A stretch of 17,788 nt of DNA from Dehalococcoidales bacterium (GTDB lineage: Bacteria; Chloroflexota; Dehalococcoidia; Dehalococcoidales; RBG-16-60-22): contig DAOVRI010000008.1 of assembly GCA_030628245.1 (NCBI GenBank), forward strand, positions 1-17,788, read 5' to 3'. Positions 8,313-14,579 of this stretch are shown piece by piece. The notes under the pieces were generated by a model. The model did no database searches and had not been told where the DNA came from. It was given only the letters and a program-made list of their open reading frames with translations. The stretch's first letter is position 1, and each line of letters starts with the position of its first letter. The translations under genes and the position numbers were made by a program.

Positions 8313-8341
8313 ATTATAGCATGGTTTTGCGCAAGATGCAA
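8313..8341 (-). promoter_or_regulatory. Promoter of the nusA operon
   Basis: Minus strand: a perfect TATAAT at 8313-8318 with TTGCAT (three of six matches) at 8336-8341 and a 17-bp spacer. The expected start site is near 8306, giving a leader of about 93 nt that contains the terminator-like hairpin. Confidence 0.65.
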
Positions 8342-8407
8342 GACAAAATGATGTTAAAATTCTGCCGGTATTAAATTATTTTATTTTCTCTAGACCCTGC
8401 CCCCCTA

Positions 8408-8505
8408 GTTATCTTTTCCCCCCCTGCCTGCGCGTAGCCCCGCCTGCCGAAGCCTCGTGCGGCGGGCAGGCGCTCCGGCGAAGGCAGGGGGGACACAGGG
8501 GGATT
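8408..8505. repeat. Dispersed C-rich/G-rich inverted-repeat element, copy 2
   Basis: Starts GTTATCTTTTCCC and ends GGGGGAT, like the copy at 3179-3288. It contains nested perfect inverted repeats: an outer 10-bp arm CCCCCCTGCC (8419-8428) with GGCAGGGGGG (8483-8492), and an inner 8-bp arm CGCCTGCC (8441-8448) with GGCAGGCG (8465-8472). The whole unit could fold into one long hairpin. It lies in the 505-bp gene-free stretch between nusA and the coiled-coil gene. Confidence 0.65.
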
Positions 8506-8542
8506 TTCAATCCTTATCAATCTCCACAGGGGAGTACGCAGC

Positions 8543-8564
8543 GAGAGGGGACTTCGCCCCTCTC
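8543..8564. repeat. Perfect 8-bp inverted repeat
   Basis: GAGAGGGG and CCCCTCTC flank a 6-nt ACTTCG loop. AAAAA follows on the plus strand, so there is no T-run in either direction and it is unlikely to be an ordinary terminator. It adjoins the dispersed element and probably belongs to the same class of intergenic repeats. Confidence 0.5.
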
Positions 8565-8652
8565 AAAAACCTCTCCGCCTCGATTATTCTCATTATGGGG
8601 CGGTGGAAAAAATAGCAAAAAAGTCAACAGACTAAGAATTAATTCATGCCTG

Positions 8653-8686
8653 AAAAAACGATGGCGAGGCTAATTAAAGCCTCGCC
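8653..8686 (-). terminator. Intrinsic terminator of the coiled-coil protein gene
   Basis: Read on the minus strand, GGCGAGGC (8679-8686) pairs with GCCTCGCC (8663-8670) around an 8-nt loop. ATCG follows, then six T residues (8658-8653). It lies 33 bp past the stop codon at 8719 and isolates that gene from the nusA operon. Confidence 0.8.
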
Positions 8687-8718
8687 GCGGGCTGGCGGGT
8701 AGCTGGCGGAACACTCCG

Positions 8719-9246
8719 TTATTTCACGGCGGCTAGCTGCTTCTTCTTTTTCCCCTCGGGCTTTTTGTGATTCCCTTTGATGGTGAGGGACATGGAAGAA
8801 AGCTTGGCGGCATCGGTAAATTTACTTACCGCGGCCAGTTCTTCCTGCGCAGTGATTCGTATCATGCGTATATCCGCCAGTAACTTTTGTGTCTCTTCGC
8901 CGGCCTGGCGAATCAGCTCTTCGATTTCTCTCTGTGTTGCCAGTCGGGTCCGGAGAATAAGCTGCTGCGCTTCGCTTCGTGCTTTCGTGGCTGTTTCCTG
9001 CTGGTATCTCTGGGCGTCGGCCCTCATTTTTCTGGCCAGCTCCAGTTCATGTTGGGCGCTTTGTCGTATCCGCTGGACTGCCGAAGCGGCTTCTCTAAGA
9101 CTGAAAAACTCGTCTTTTATGGAACTCGTAGCTAGTGGGGTCGGTGTTGATAGCTTTTTCATCTGTCCTCCGGTATCGGCACGAGGAGAGGGAGCGGCGA
9201 GGTTGGCTTTCTGGACGTTGCCTTTTTGTATAATCAGTTTTTTCAT
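8719..9246 (-). CDS. Coiled-coil protein, DivIVA-like or ATP synthase b-like in composition
   Basis: Not assigned to a named family. The 175 aa protein has a disordered N-terminus (1-42), a long alanine/glutamate/arginine-rich heptad region (about 43-140) and a very basic tail (GNHKKPEGKKKKQLAAVK). No membrane segment or signal peptide is visible. The heptads resemble DivIVA/GpsB-type or F-type ATPase b-type coiled coils, but no diagnostic motif is present. There are two candidate starts, each reading MKKL. One is at 9246, with AGGAAAG upstream. The other is at 9162, with a better spaced GGAGG, giving 147 aa. It is a single-gene unit with a clear terminator, divergent from the membrane/XRE pair. 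A structural or envelope-associated role is only a guess. Confidence 0.7.
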   Translation of the reverse strand: MKKLIIQKGNVQKANLAAPSPRADTGGQMKKLSTPTPLATSSIKDEFFSLREAASAVQRIRQSAQHELELARKMRADAQRYQQETATKARSEAQQLILRTRLATQREIEELIRQAGEETQKLLADIRMIRITAQEELAAVSKFTDAAKLSSMSLTIKGNHKKPEGKKKKQLAAVK

Positions 9247-9483
9247 TTATTAATTCTTTCCTGTCATTCCCTCGATTCACCACAGTCATAGCCTGCCACG
9301 TCTCTCGAAGAGGGTTCAATCAAGGCAATAATTAAATAGTTCCCGATTAGATACTACATCCTGACGGAGTAAAGACGGAGATGGTTATCACCTATTGTTT
9401 ATGGGGGTAATCCCCCAACTTTGATGGGATTTGGCTAAACTATCAACTAAAAATAAAAAAATTCTAAAAAGCCCTAAAAACTA
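9247..9483. other. Divergent intergenic region
   Basis: Separates the minus-strand coiled-coil gene from the plus-strand membrane gene. I find no ORF with a ribosome binding site and no convincing minus-strand promoter hexamers. The one structured item is a perfect 6-bp hairpin, TGGGGG-TAAT-CCCCCA, at 9402-9417. It has no T-run on either strand. The last 60 bases are strongly AT-rich and lead into the membrane-gene promoter. Confidence 0.5.
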
Positions 9484-9513
9484 TTGACAGAACTCTTAAA
9501 AAGGGTGTATGTT
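9484..9513 (+). promoter_or_regulatory. Promoter of the membrane protein/XRE pair
   Basis: A perfect TTGACA at 9484-9489 is followed by an 18-bp spacer and TATGTT at 9508-9513 (four of six matches). The -10 box overlaps the first of two operator-like palindromes, so a repressor bound there would block polymerase. Confidence 0.7.
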
Positions 9514-9542
9514 AGATATATGTAACGTTAGAGATATCTAAC
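9511..9542 (+). promoter_or_regulatory. Two abutting 16-bp operator-like palindromes
   Basis: Box 1 GTTAGATATATGTAAC (9511-9526) and box 2 GTTAGAGATATCTAAC (9527-9542) are adjacent with no gap and agree at 13 of 16 positions. Each is an imperfect palindrome with GTTA...TAAC ends. They cover the -10 and the expected start site. The spacing of 16 bp, about 1.5 helical turns, suits two repressor dimers. The small XRE protein encoded in the same transcript is the obvious candidate ligand. Confidence 0.65.
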
Positions 9543-9558
9543 GTCAGGGGGAACGGAA

Positions 9559-10158
9559 ATGAAGAAATTGTCCTGGACGATTCTCATTGTGGCGCTGGTG
9601 GTGACGATTTTTCTCATAGCCGTGGAGGCTTACTACGTAGCCGTGGCCCTGGTAGTGGGCACGCTCATTATGAGTCACCGCGAACTGTGGTCTCTGATAA
9701 GAAAGAGAAAATTGCCGCCGGTAGATGAAAGGGTGAAGGAAAATACCGCTAAAGCCGTACGGAACGGTTTTATCTTTTTTGCCGCGGCTACGGCTATCCT
9801 GATGCTGCCCTTCACTGTCATTCTAACCGAGGGACCTGATACCGTGCAGGTTCTGGCTGCTCTCTTCCTGTCCGCCGGGCTGGTCTACCTGCTGTCTTAC
9901 CTTTTCTACGACCGCGCCGAGCCCAAGATGACCGAGAAGCGATTGAAGCTGCTGAAGAAGTTCTTTTGGGTAGTTGGAATGTCCGTCGGGGCTTTTATCA
10001 TCAGTGTCTTCCTGCACAATGCCTTGAGCGGACTGTTCGGCGTCGAAGAGCCCGTGTTTTTTATTATCGCCGTCATACTGGCACCACTGGCGCTGGTGGT
10101 AGGACTTATTGGCAGTCTGGTACTTTTTATCATCGGGCTGGTCGGCAATTCCTCGTAA
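9559..10158 (+). CDS. Six-TM membrane protein partnered with an XRE regulator
   Basis: A 199 aa integral membrane protein of unknown function. Hydrophobic segments lie at about 5-22, 24-39, 69-90, 96-117, 135-154 and 165-195 (the last long enough for one or two helices). Charged loops lie between them, including basic RKRKLPPVDERVKENTAK (about 48-65). No catalytic motif is recognised. The arrangement resembles bacterial and archaeal pairs of a small predicted membrane protein (for example DUF2178-type) with a 65-70 aa XRE regulator, but I cannot confirm family membership. AGGGGG lies 7 nt before the ATG. The gene is led by a consensus-like promoter with twin operators and precedes the XRE gene by about 70 bp, probably in one transcript. 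Confidence 0.75.
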   Translation: MKKLSWTILIVALVVTIFLIAVEAYYVAVALVVGTLIMSHRELWSLIRKRKLPPVDERVKENTAKAVRNGFIFFAAATAILMLPFTVILTEGPDTVQVLAALFLSAGLVYLLSYLFYDRAEPKMTEKRLKLLKKFFWVVGMSVGAFIISVFLHNALSGLFGVEEPVFFIIAVILAPLALVVGLIGSLVLFIIGLVGNSS

Positions 10159-10227
10159 ATATTTATATCACCTTATAGAGAATACTGATAATGCTGTTTC
10201 ATTGTGGCTGAAGGCTGATTGATTACG

Positions 10228-10422
10228 ATGAAGACCAGAATTAAGGAATATCGGGCCAAACATAATCTGACGCAGGAAAAGCTGGCCGGGATGGTTGGCG
10301 TCAGGCGTGAGACTATCATCTTTCTGGAGCAGGGAAAATATAACCCCTCGCTGCGGCTGGCTTACGGGGTCGCCCGGGCCTTGCAGACTACTATCGAAGA
10401 GCTGTTTATTTTCGATGAATGA
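10228..10422 (+). CDS. Small XRE/Cro-type helix-turn-helix transcriptional regulator
   Basis: A minimal 64 aa HTH_3 protein. The DNA-binding helices are clear: LTQEKLAGMVGVRRETIIF, with the Q-E-K-L-A first helix and recognition helix VRRETI, then EQGKYNPSLRLAYGVARAL, the classic XRE continuation. It ends TTIEELFIF, with no effector or toxin-antitoxin partner domain. The likely job is dimeric repression of its own operon through the palindromes at 9511-9542; this is inferred. I chose ATG 10228 because homologous proteins begin MKxRI. A TTG at 10219 with GAAGG 4 nt upstream would add three residues. Confidence 0.85.
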   Translation: MKTRIKEYRAKHNLTQEKLAGMVGVRRETIIFLEQGKYNPSLRLAYGVARALQTTIEELFIFDE

Positions 10423-10486
10423 GCAATTCTCTTCTTCATAATATATCTGTAGTACTATTTTCCCTGAAAAATATCACATTAACCCA

Positions 10487-10515
10487 TTGACCAAACGAAA
10501 TAAATGGTTTACACT
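10487..10515 (+). promoter_or_regulatory. Upstream promoter of the traR-lspA-rluD operon
   Basis: TTGACC (10487-10492, five of six matches) and TACACT (10510-10515, four of six) are separated by exactly 17 bp. The expected start near 10522 gives a leader of more than 200 nt. Confidence 0.6.
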
Positions 10516-10671
10516 GATGGTATGTTTTATCCTTTGGTGGCTACGGAGGAAATGACCTTCATTCTTGTTGCCGGCCCTTGGCGCGGGCAGGCGGCGAGTT
10601 CTGTTTGCCAGCTAAGGGTATCATAGTACTGGCCTGCTGCCCTTCACTGTTTTCTTTTTTTGTTTTTAGTG

Positions 10672-10677
10672 TATAAT
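10672..10677 (+). promoter_or_regulatory. Possible second -10 element for traR
   Basis: A perfect TATAAT lies 38 bp before the first candidate traR start, but no good -35 hexamer sits 16-18 bp upstream; that stretch is pure T/C-rich. It would initiate downstream of the structured leader and bypass it. Confidence 0.4.
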
Positions 10678-10756
10678 AGCATACATACTTAATCAGGTGG
10701 GCAGGGACTAGAAAATGCCTTTCTCAAGTTCGGTGAGGAGGCTGACGGAGGGGGAA

Positions 10757-11140
10757 ATGACTGCTAAGTTCAAGAAACAGCGTGAGCAACTGGAGAGCGA
10801 GCACAAGCGCCTGACCGAGGAAATGGTGCAGTCACAGGCGAGTGCTTCCACTTCTGATGAACGGCGGGAGGGCAGTCCCTTCGGCAAGCGCGAGGAGGAA
10901 GCCACGGAGACTCTGGAGCTGGAGAAGCGACTGGCCCTGGAGAATCGCATCCGGCGGGAACTGGCCGGAATAGAGCATGCCCTGGATAAATTTGAGAAGG
11001 GCACCTACGGAATGTGTGATAATTGCGGTAAGCCTATCGCCACCGAGCGGTTGGAGGCGCTGCCGCAGGCATCTTTGTGTATAAATTGTAAGGCGTTGCT
11101 GGCGAAGAATGCAAAAGGTACACCACCGCCCCCGAGATAA
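10757..11140 (+). CDS. DksA/TraR-family C4 zinc-finger protein
   Basis: A 127 aa DksA/TraR-like protein. An N-terminal charged coiled coil (about 1-80) is followed by the zinc finger C87-x2-C90 ... C108-x2-C111 within CDNCGKPIATERLEALPQASLC. Members bind RNA polymerase through the secondary channel or act as general zinc-finger regulators; many non-proteobacterial ones are uncharacterised. The tip lacks an obvious DxxDxA motif of true DksA, so a stringent-response function is not shown. I chose ATG 10757 because GGAGG lies 5 nt ahead; ATG 10715, with AGGGA upstream, would add 14 residues. The 3' end overlaps the lspA start by 32 bases, implying one transcript. Confidence 0.87.
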   Translation: MTAKFKKQREQLESEHKRLTEEMVQSQASASTSDERREGSPFGKREEEATETLELEKRLALENRIRRELAGIEHALDKFEKGTYGMCDNCGKPIATERLEALPQASLCINCKALLAKNAKGTPPPPR

Positions 11141-11615
11141 GTGGCGGGACGTGGTCTTCGGCGGCATTGTCCTGCTCGTTGTTCTCGCCGACCAGCTCAG
11201 TAAGACATGGATCAGGACCAATCTCGCCTTCGGGCAGTCGATTAACGATGTCGGGTTCTTCCAGATTCTTCATGTCCAGAATACCGGGGCCTCTTTCGGC
11301 CTGTTTAAAGACCACTCCCTGACACTGACGATAGTCGCTATTATCGGCATTGTTGTTATTCTGGTCCTCATATTTTTCATGCGTAGCCGCTGGTCTTTTT
11401 ACGATAGTATGCTGGTCCGGACGGGTATAGGTCTGGTGATGGGAGGCACGATTGGCAATCTGATTGACCGCCTCCGCATCGGTCATGTTACCGATTTTCT
11501 CGATTTCAAAATCTGGCCGGTATTTAATGTCGCCGACGCTTCGGCTGTCGTCGGTGCTATCATCATCGCCTTCTGCCTCATTTTCCTCACCAAAACAGCC
11601 GTTAAAAAGGAATGA
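11109..11615 (+). CDS. lspA: Lipoprotein signal peptidase (signal peptidase II)
   Basis: An aspartyl membrane protease that cleaves signal peptides from prolipoproteins after lipidation. The 168 aa protein has four TM helices and all family boxes: ADQLSK (27-32), FFQILHVQNTGASFG around N58, GNLIDRLRIGHVTDFLDF with catalytic D120, and FNVADASAVVG with catalytic D143. The first 32 bases lie inside the traR 3' end. A GTG at 11151 would give a form 14 residues shorter that starts outside the overlap. The stop overlaps the rluD start (ATGA), so the two are translationally coupled. Confidence 0.95.
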   Translation: MQKVHHRPRDKWRDVVFGGIVLLVVLADQLSKTWIRTNLAFGQSINDVGFFQILHVQNTGASFGLFKDHSLTLTIVAIIGIVVILVLIFFMRSRWSFYDSMLVRTGIGLVMGGTIGNLIDRLRIGHVTDFLDFKIWPVFNVADASAVVGAIIIAFCLIFLTKTAVKKE

Positions 11616-12511
11616 CCGGTAAGTATAGTTTTATCGCCGATACTTCAGGGGCTCGCCTGGACAGGTTCGTCGGGGAGAAATGCCCCGAGCTTTCACGCAC
11701 CCATGCCCAGAAGCTCATCGCCGATGGCCTTATTACCGTAAACGGTCTTCCGGCTAAATCGAGCCTCAAGCTGAACGCCGGTGATGGCGTACATATCACC
11801 ATACCCCCCGAGCTGCCCAGCCGGCTGACTCCTGAAGACATACCCCTGAATATCATTTATGAGGACGCCGACCTGCTGGTGGTGGATAAGCCGGCCGGAC
11901 TGGCGGTGCACCCGGCCCCGGGCCACCCGGGGTATACCCTCGCCAATGCCGTCCTGAGTTACCTGCCCGGACTGGCGGAGAATCCCGATGAATCGGGACG
12001 ACCCGGCATCGTGCACCGCCTGGACAAGGACACCTCCGGCTTGCTCCTGGTAGCCAAAAACCGCGTAACCCAGGCCAATCTATCGGAGCAGTTTAAGTCG
12101 CGTTCCGTAGCCAAGTCTTACCTGGTGCTGGTCAGGGGAAAGCTGACCCCGGAGAGCGGCATTATTGAGGCGGCCATCGGGCGCGACCCCCGGAACCGAC
12201 AGCGCATGGCGGTGGTCTCCCGTGGTCGGGAGGCGCGTACGGAATACCGTGTCGTCAGGTATGTCGGCGACTGTACCCTGCTGGAGATTAAGCCGGCAAC
12301 GGGACGCACCCACCAGATAAGGGTGCACCTGGCGGCTATCGGCTTTCCGGTGGTCGGTGATGTTACCTACGGCGTGAAATCGCCGCACCTTTCACGGCAG
12401 TTCCTGCACGCCAGCAAACTCGGCTTCCACCTGCCGTCAACGGGCCAGTACGTGGAGTTTGAGTCCCCCCTCCCCCCCGACCTTGCCCGGGTGCTGAGGG
12501 AAATAGGGTAG
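11612..12511 (+). CDS. rluD: RluA/RluD-family 23S rRNA pseudouridine synthase
   Basis: Modifies uridines in 23S rRNA (or tRNA, for some members). The 299 aa protein has an N-terminal S4 RNA-binding domain (about 14-62, with RLDRFVGEKCPELSRTHAQK), then the catalytic domain. The signature HRLDKDTSGLLLVAK places the nucleophile at D138. The later blocks RTHQIRVHLAAIGFPVVGD and FLHASKLGFHLP are also standard. The RluD-like S4 plus catalytic layout fits the 1911/1915/1917 position, but substrate assignment within the RluA group is uncertain. The ATG overlaps the lspA stop by four bases. It is the last gene of the traR-lspA-rluD operon, and no terminator is visible before the next gene. Confidence 0.92.
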   Translation: MTGKYSFIADTSGARLDRFVGEKCPELSRTHAQKLIADGLITVNGLPAKSSLKLNAGDGVHITIPPELPSRLTPEDIPLNIIYEDADLLVVDKPAGLAVHPAPGHPGYTLANAVLSYLPGLAENPDESGRPGIVHRLDKDTSGLLLVAKNRVTQANLSEQFKSRSVAKSYLVLVRGKLTPESGIIEAAIGRDPRNRQRMAVVSRGREARTEYRVVRYVGDCTLLEIKPATGRTHQIRVHLAAIGFPVVGDVTYGVKSPHLSRQFLHASKLGFHLPSTGQYVEFESPLPPDLARVLREIG

Positions 12512-12551
12512 GGGGTTGCAATAAGGTGGTAGAATGAAGGAGGTGGGATAA

Positions 12552-13208
12552 ATGGCTATTGATAAAATATTGCAGAGACTAGATAGTCTAATCAGCATGG
12601 GTGGAGAAATTTGTGCAACAAGACATAATGAGCGTATTGAGGGTGTGAGTTATTATAATCGTGTAGAAGTCAGTCTATTTCTCCAGTGGCGTACAAGTTC
12701 TTTAGCCTTTTTAAATACCCTTCCTTCCGAGTATGTTTACCGTAATTTATTTGAAGAGAATTGTCGCGAATCTATCTATGATGATACCATGGGGGGATTG
12801 GCAGTTCTTCAAGCAGCTAAAGATGATATTGCAGGAGGATATCTTCAGAAAGTTGAAACACTCGTTTCTGCTGAAGTGTTCAGTGACTTTCTAGGTATGG
12901 CTCAATATCTATTGGATAATGGTTACAAAGACCCCGCAGCTTCACTGATTGGTGCAGTACTTGAAGATGGTCTTAGGCGAATATGTAATAATAATGGTGT
13001 GTTAGTTAAATCTGATGACAATATTAGTTCTCTAAACCAAAAACTTGCTGATAAGGATGTTTATAATCGGCTTCAGCAAAGGGAGATTGAAGTCTCGAAT
13101 AAATTACGTGACTATGCTGACCATGGTCACTTCGATGAATATAGTACTGAACAAGTGAAGGATATGCTTACAGGAGTTGGCAGATTCATGTCTGAACACT
13201 TGAAATAG
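12552..13208 (+). CDS. HEPN-like accessory protein
   Basis: A 218 aa cytosolic protein in two parts. The N-terminal part (1-105) is helical and not recognised. The C-terminal part (about 115-215) looks like a HEPN-type four-helix domain. It has ASLIGAVLEDGLRRIC (130-145) as a core helix and, on a late helix, R186-D-Y-A-D-H191. That fits the Rx4-6H active-site motif of HEPN ribonucleases, with a polar residue after the Arg as usual. HEPN proteins act as RNases in toxin-antitoxin, abortive-infection and CRISPR effectors; which applies here is unknown. No antitoxin-like partner is adjacent. The coding DNA is AT-rich compared with rluD and the aldo/keto reductase, which points to horizontal transfer. 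The ribosome site AAGGAGG, 8 nt from the ATG, is strong. Confidence 0.7.
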   Translation: MAIDKILQRLDSLISMGGEICATRHNERIEGVSYYNRVEVSLFLQWRTSSLAFLNTLPSEYVYRNLFEENCRESIYDDTMGGLAVLQAAKDDIAGGYLQKVETLVSAEVFSDFLGMAQYLLDNGYKDPAASLIGAVLEDGLRRICNNNGVLVKSDDNISSLNQKLADKDVYNRLQQREIEVSNKLRDYADHGHFDEYSTEQVKDMLTGVGRFMSEHLK

Positions 13209-13227
13209 GCCTTTAACCCGCTCCTTT

Positions 13228-13247
13228 TTGATAACTTTTCCCCCCCA
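13228..13247. repeat. Short remnant of the C-rich dispersed element
   Basis: TTTGATAACTTTTCCCCCCC resembles the TTATCTTTTCCC head of the elements at 3179 and 8408 and begins 19 bp after the HEPN gene stop. Only the head is present, with no downstream foldback. The following 90 bp are AT-rich and lead to the aldo/keto reductase start. Confidence 0.4.
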
Positions 13248-13340
13248 ATGTTTGCATCTCAAATTAAAACATGGCAAAATATTTATAGAGGTATTACGAT
13301 ATATCGCTTACCCGCTCAATTTCATTACAGGGAGAAACCT

Positions 13341-14507
13341 ATGAAGTATCGCAAGTTCGGCAAGCTCGACTGGGAAGTATCGGTGCTGGGCTTCGGTGCC
13401 ATGCGCCTGCCGGTAATTAATGAAGACCATGCGAAAATCGACGAACCCGAGGCTATCCGCATGATTCGCTATGCCGCGGATAACGGCGTCAACTATATCG
13501 ACACCGCCTACATGTACCACATGGGCAACAGCGAGGTGGTGGTCGGCAGGGCTCTCAAGGACGGATACCGCGAGAAAATGAAGGTGGTCACCAAGCTGCC
13601 CGCCCGCATGGTGGAGAAGTATGAGGACTTCGACCGTATTCTCGGTGAGCAGATTAAAAAACTTGATATCGGCATGATTGACTTTTACCTCCTGCACGGA
13701 CTTGACAAAGAGGGCTGGACTAAGGTGCGGGACTTCGGCGTGCTCAAGTGGGCCGAAGAGCAGATGGCTAAAGGCCGTATCGGCCGACTCGGCTTTTCTT
13801 TCCACGATGAGTACGAGGTCTTTAAAGAAATCGTGGACGCCTACGATAACTGGGTCCTTTCGCAGGTCCAGTACAACTACATGGACGTCAACGAGCAGGC
13901 CAGCCGTCGTGGCGTGGAATATGCTGCCGGCAAGGGAATTGCCGTGGTCGTCATGGAACCCCTCCGCGGGGGCAAGCTCAGCAAGGAGCCCCCGGAGCCT
14001 GTGGCTAAGGTATGGGCGGGCGCCCCCCGGCAGCTTAAAGCCGTCGAGTGGGCCTGGCGCTGGATATGGGACCAGCCGGAAATCTCGGTCGCCCTCAGCG
14101 GCATGAGCACCATGGAGCAGGTCGTGGAAAATGTCGCTCTCGCCGATCGCTACGAAGCGGGTAATCTTTCCGCCGACGAGCTGAAATTATACGATGGAGT
14201 CCGTGAAGCCTTTAAAGGCCTGAGTCCCGTCCCCTGCACCAACTGCCGCTACTGCATGCCCTGCCCCAATAACGTGGAAATTCCCCGCGTCTTTCAGCTG
14301 TATAACGACGCCGTCATGTACGACGACGTGCGTACGGGACGCTTTATGTATAACAGCCCGTTCTTTCCTCCTGACCAGCGCGCCGACCAGTGTACCGAAT
14401 GCGGAGAATGCCTGGAGAAGTGCCCCCAGAATATAGATATCCCGGACTGGCTCAAGAAAGCCCACGAGGCCCTTTATCAGGAGATGCCCCCCGCCCCGCC
14501 CGGATAG
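13341..14507 (+). CDS. Aldo/keto reductase with C-terminal ferredoxin-type [4Fe-4S] domain
   Basis: A 388 aa protein. The N-terminal (beta/alpha)8 aldo/keto reductase barrel has the catalytic tetrad D54 (in YIDTAYMYHMGNSE), Y59, K85 (VVTKLP) and H119 (YLLHGL). The C-terminal extension has two cysteine clusters, CTNCRYCMPCP and CTECGECLEKCP, typical of a pair of [4Fe-4S] centres. This matches the COG1453-type oxidoreductases common in anaerobes; the substrate is unknown. I chose ATG 13341 because AGGGAGA lies 5 nt upstream and the protein then begins MKYRKFGK as family members do. The frame is open 93 bp further upstream, but that part is AT-rich and unrelated. A weak TTGCAT/CAAAAT pair (13252-13280) might be its promoter. 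Confidence 0.92.
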   Translation: MKYRKFGKLDWEVSVLGFGAMRLPVINEDHAKIDEPEAIRMIRYAADNGVNYIDTAYMYHMGNSEVVVGRALKDGYREKMKVVTKLPARMVEKYEDFDRILGEQIKKLDIGMIDFYLLHGLDKEGWTKVRDFGVLKWAEEQMAKGRIGRLGFSFHDEYEVFKEIVDAYDNWVLSQVQYNYMDVNEQASRRGVEYAAGKGIAVVVMEPLRGGKLSKEPPEPVAKVWAGAPRQLKAVEWAWRWIWDQPEISVALSGMSTMEQVVENVALADRYEAGNLSADELKLYDGVREAFKGLSPVPCTNCRYCMPCPNNVEIPRVFQLYNDAVMYDDVRTGRFMYNSPFFPPDQRADQCTECGECLEKCPQNIDIPDWLKKAHEALYQEMPPAPPG

Positions 14508-14514
14508 ACGTATC

Positions 14515-14545
14515 TGTCATTGCGAGCGCAGTGAAGCAATCCGCC
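14515..14545. repeat. ATTGC...GCAAT dispersed palindromic repeat
   Basis: TGTCATTGCGAGCGCAGTGA followed by AGCAATCC. ATTGC (14519-14523) pairs with GCAAT (14536-14540). The unit matches the widespread TCATTGCGAG...GAAGCAATC short interspersed palindrome that I recall from many bacterial intergenic regions. It lies between the convergent ends of the aldo/keto reductase and the ABM membrane-protein gene. Confidence 0.55.
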
Positions 14546-14579
14546 CCTGTCCTTTATACGGGGGTGAGGTTAAAAAATC

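Larger units (their letters stand above)
10423..10756 (+). other. Promoter-bearing leader region of the traR-lspA-rluD operon
   Basis: This region holds two candidate promoters. Between them is an imperfect long inverted repeat, GGGCAGGC (10585-10592) with GCCTGCTGCCC (10632-10642), followed by a T-rich tract (10650-10667). A short reading frame (10552-10626, 24 codons) starts two bases after GGAGG and runs into the inverted repeat. This is the layout of an attenuator, but both loop size and ribosome-site spacing are far from ideal. Confidence 0.4.

Noticed and set aside
9310..9325. GAGGGTTCAATC resembles a tRNA T-loop.
   Set aside because: The bases that should close the T-stem are absent and no cloverleaf can be drawn.
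9402..9417. The hairpin TGGGGG-TAAT-CCCCCA as an intrinsic terminator.
   Set aside because: No T-run follows on either strand, and neither flanking gene is transcribed toward it.
12534..12551. A five-codon frame (MKEVG) ending exactly at the HEPN gene start.
   Set aside because: It is made of the AAGGAGG ribosome site itself. There is no independent ribosome site, so chance is the simplest explanation.
13248..13340. A 31-codon N-terminal extension of the aldo/keto reductase.
   Set aside because: It is AT-rich, lacks a ribosome site and is unlike family N-termini. The ATG at 13341 has AGGGAGA at proper distance.
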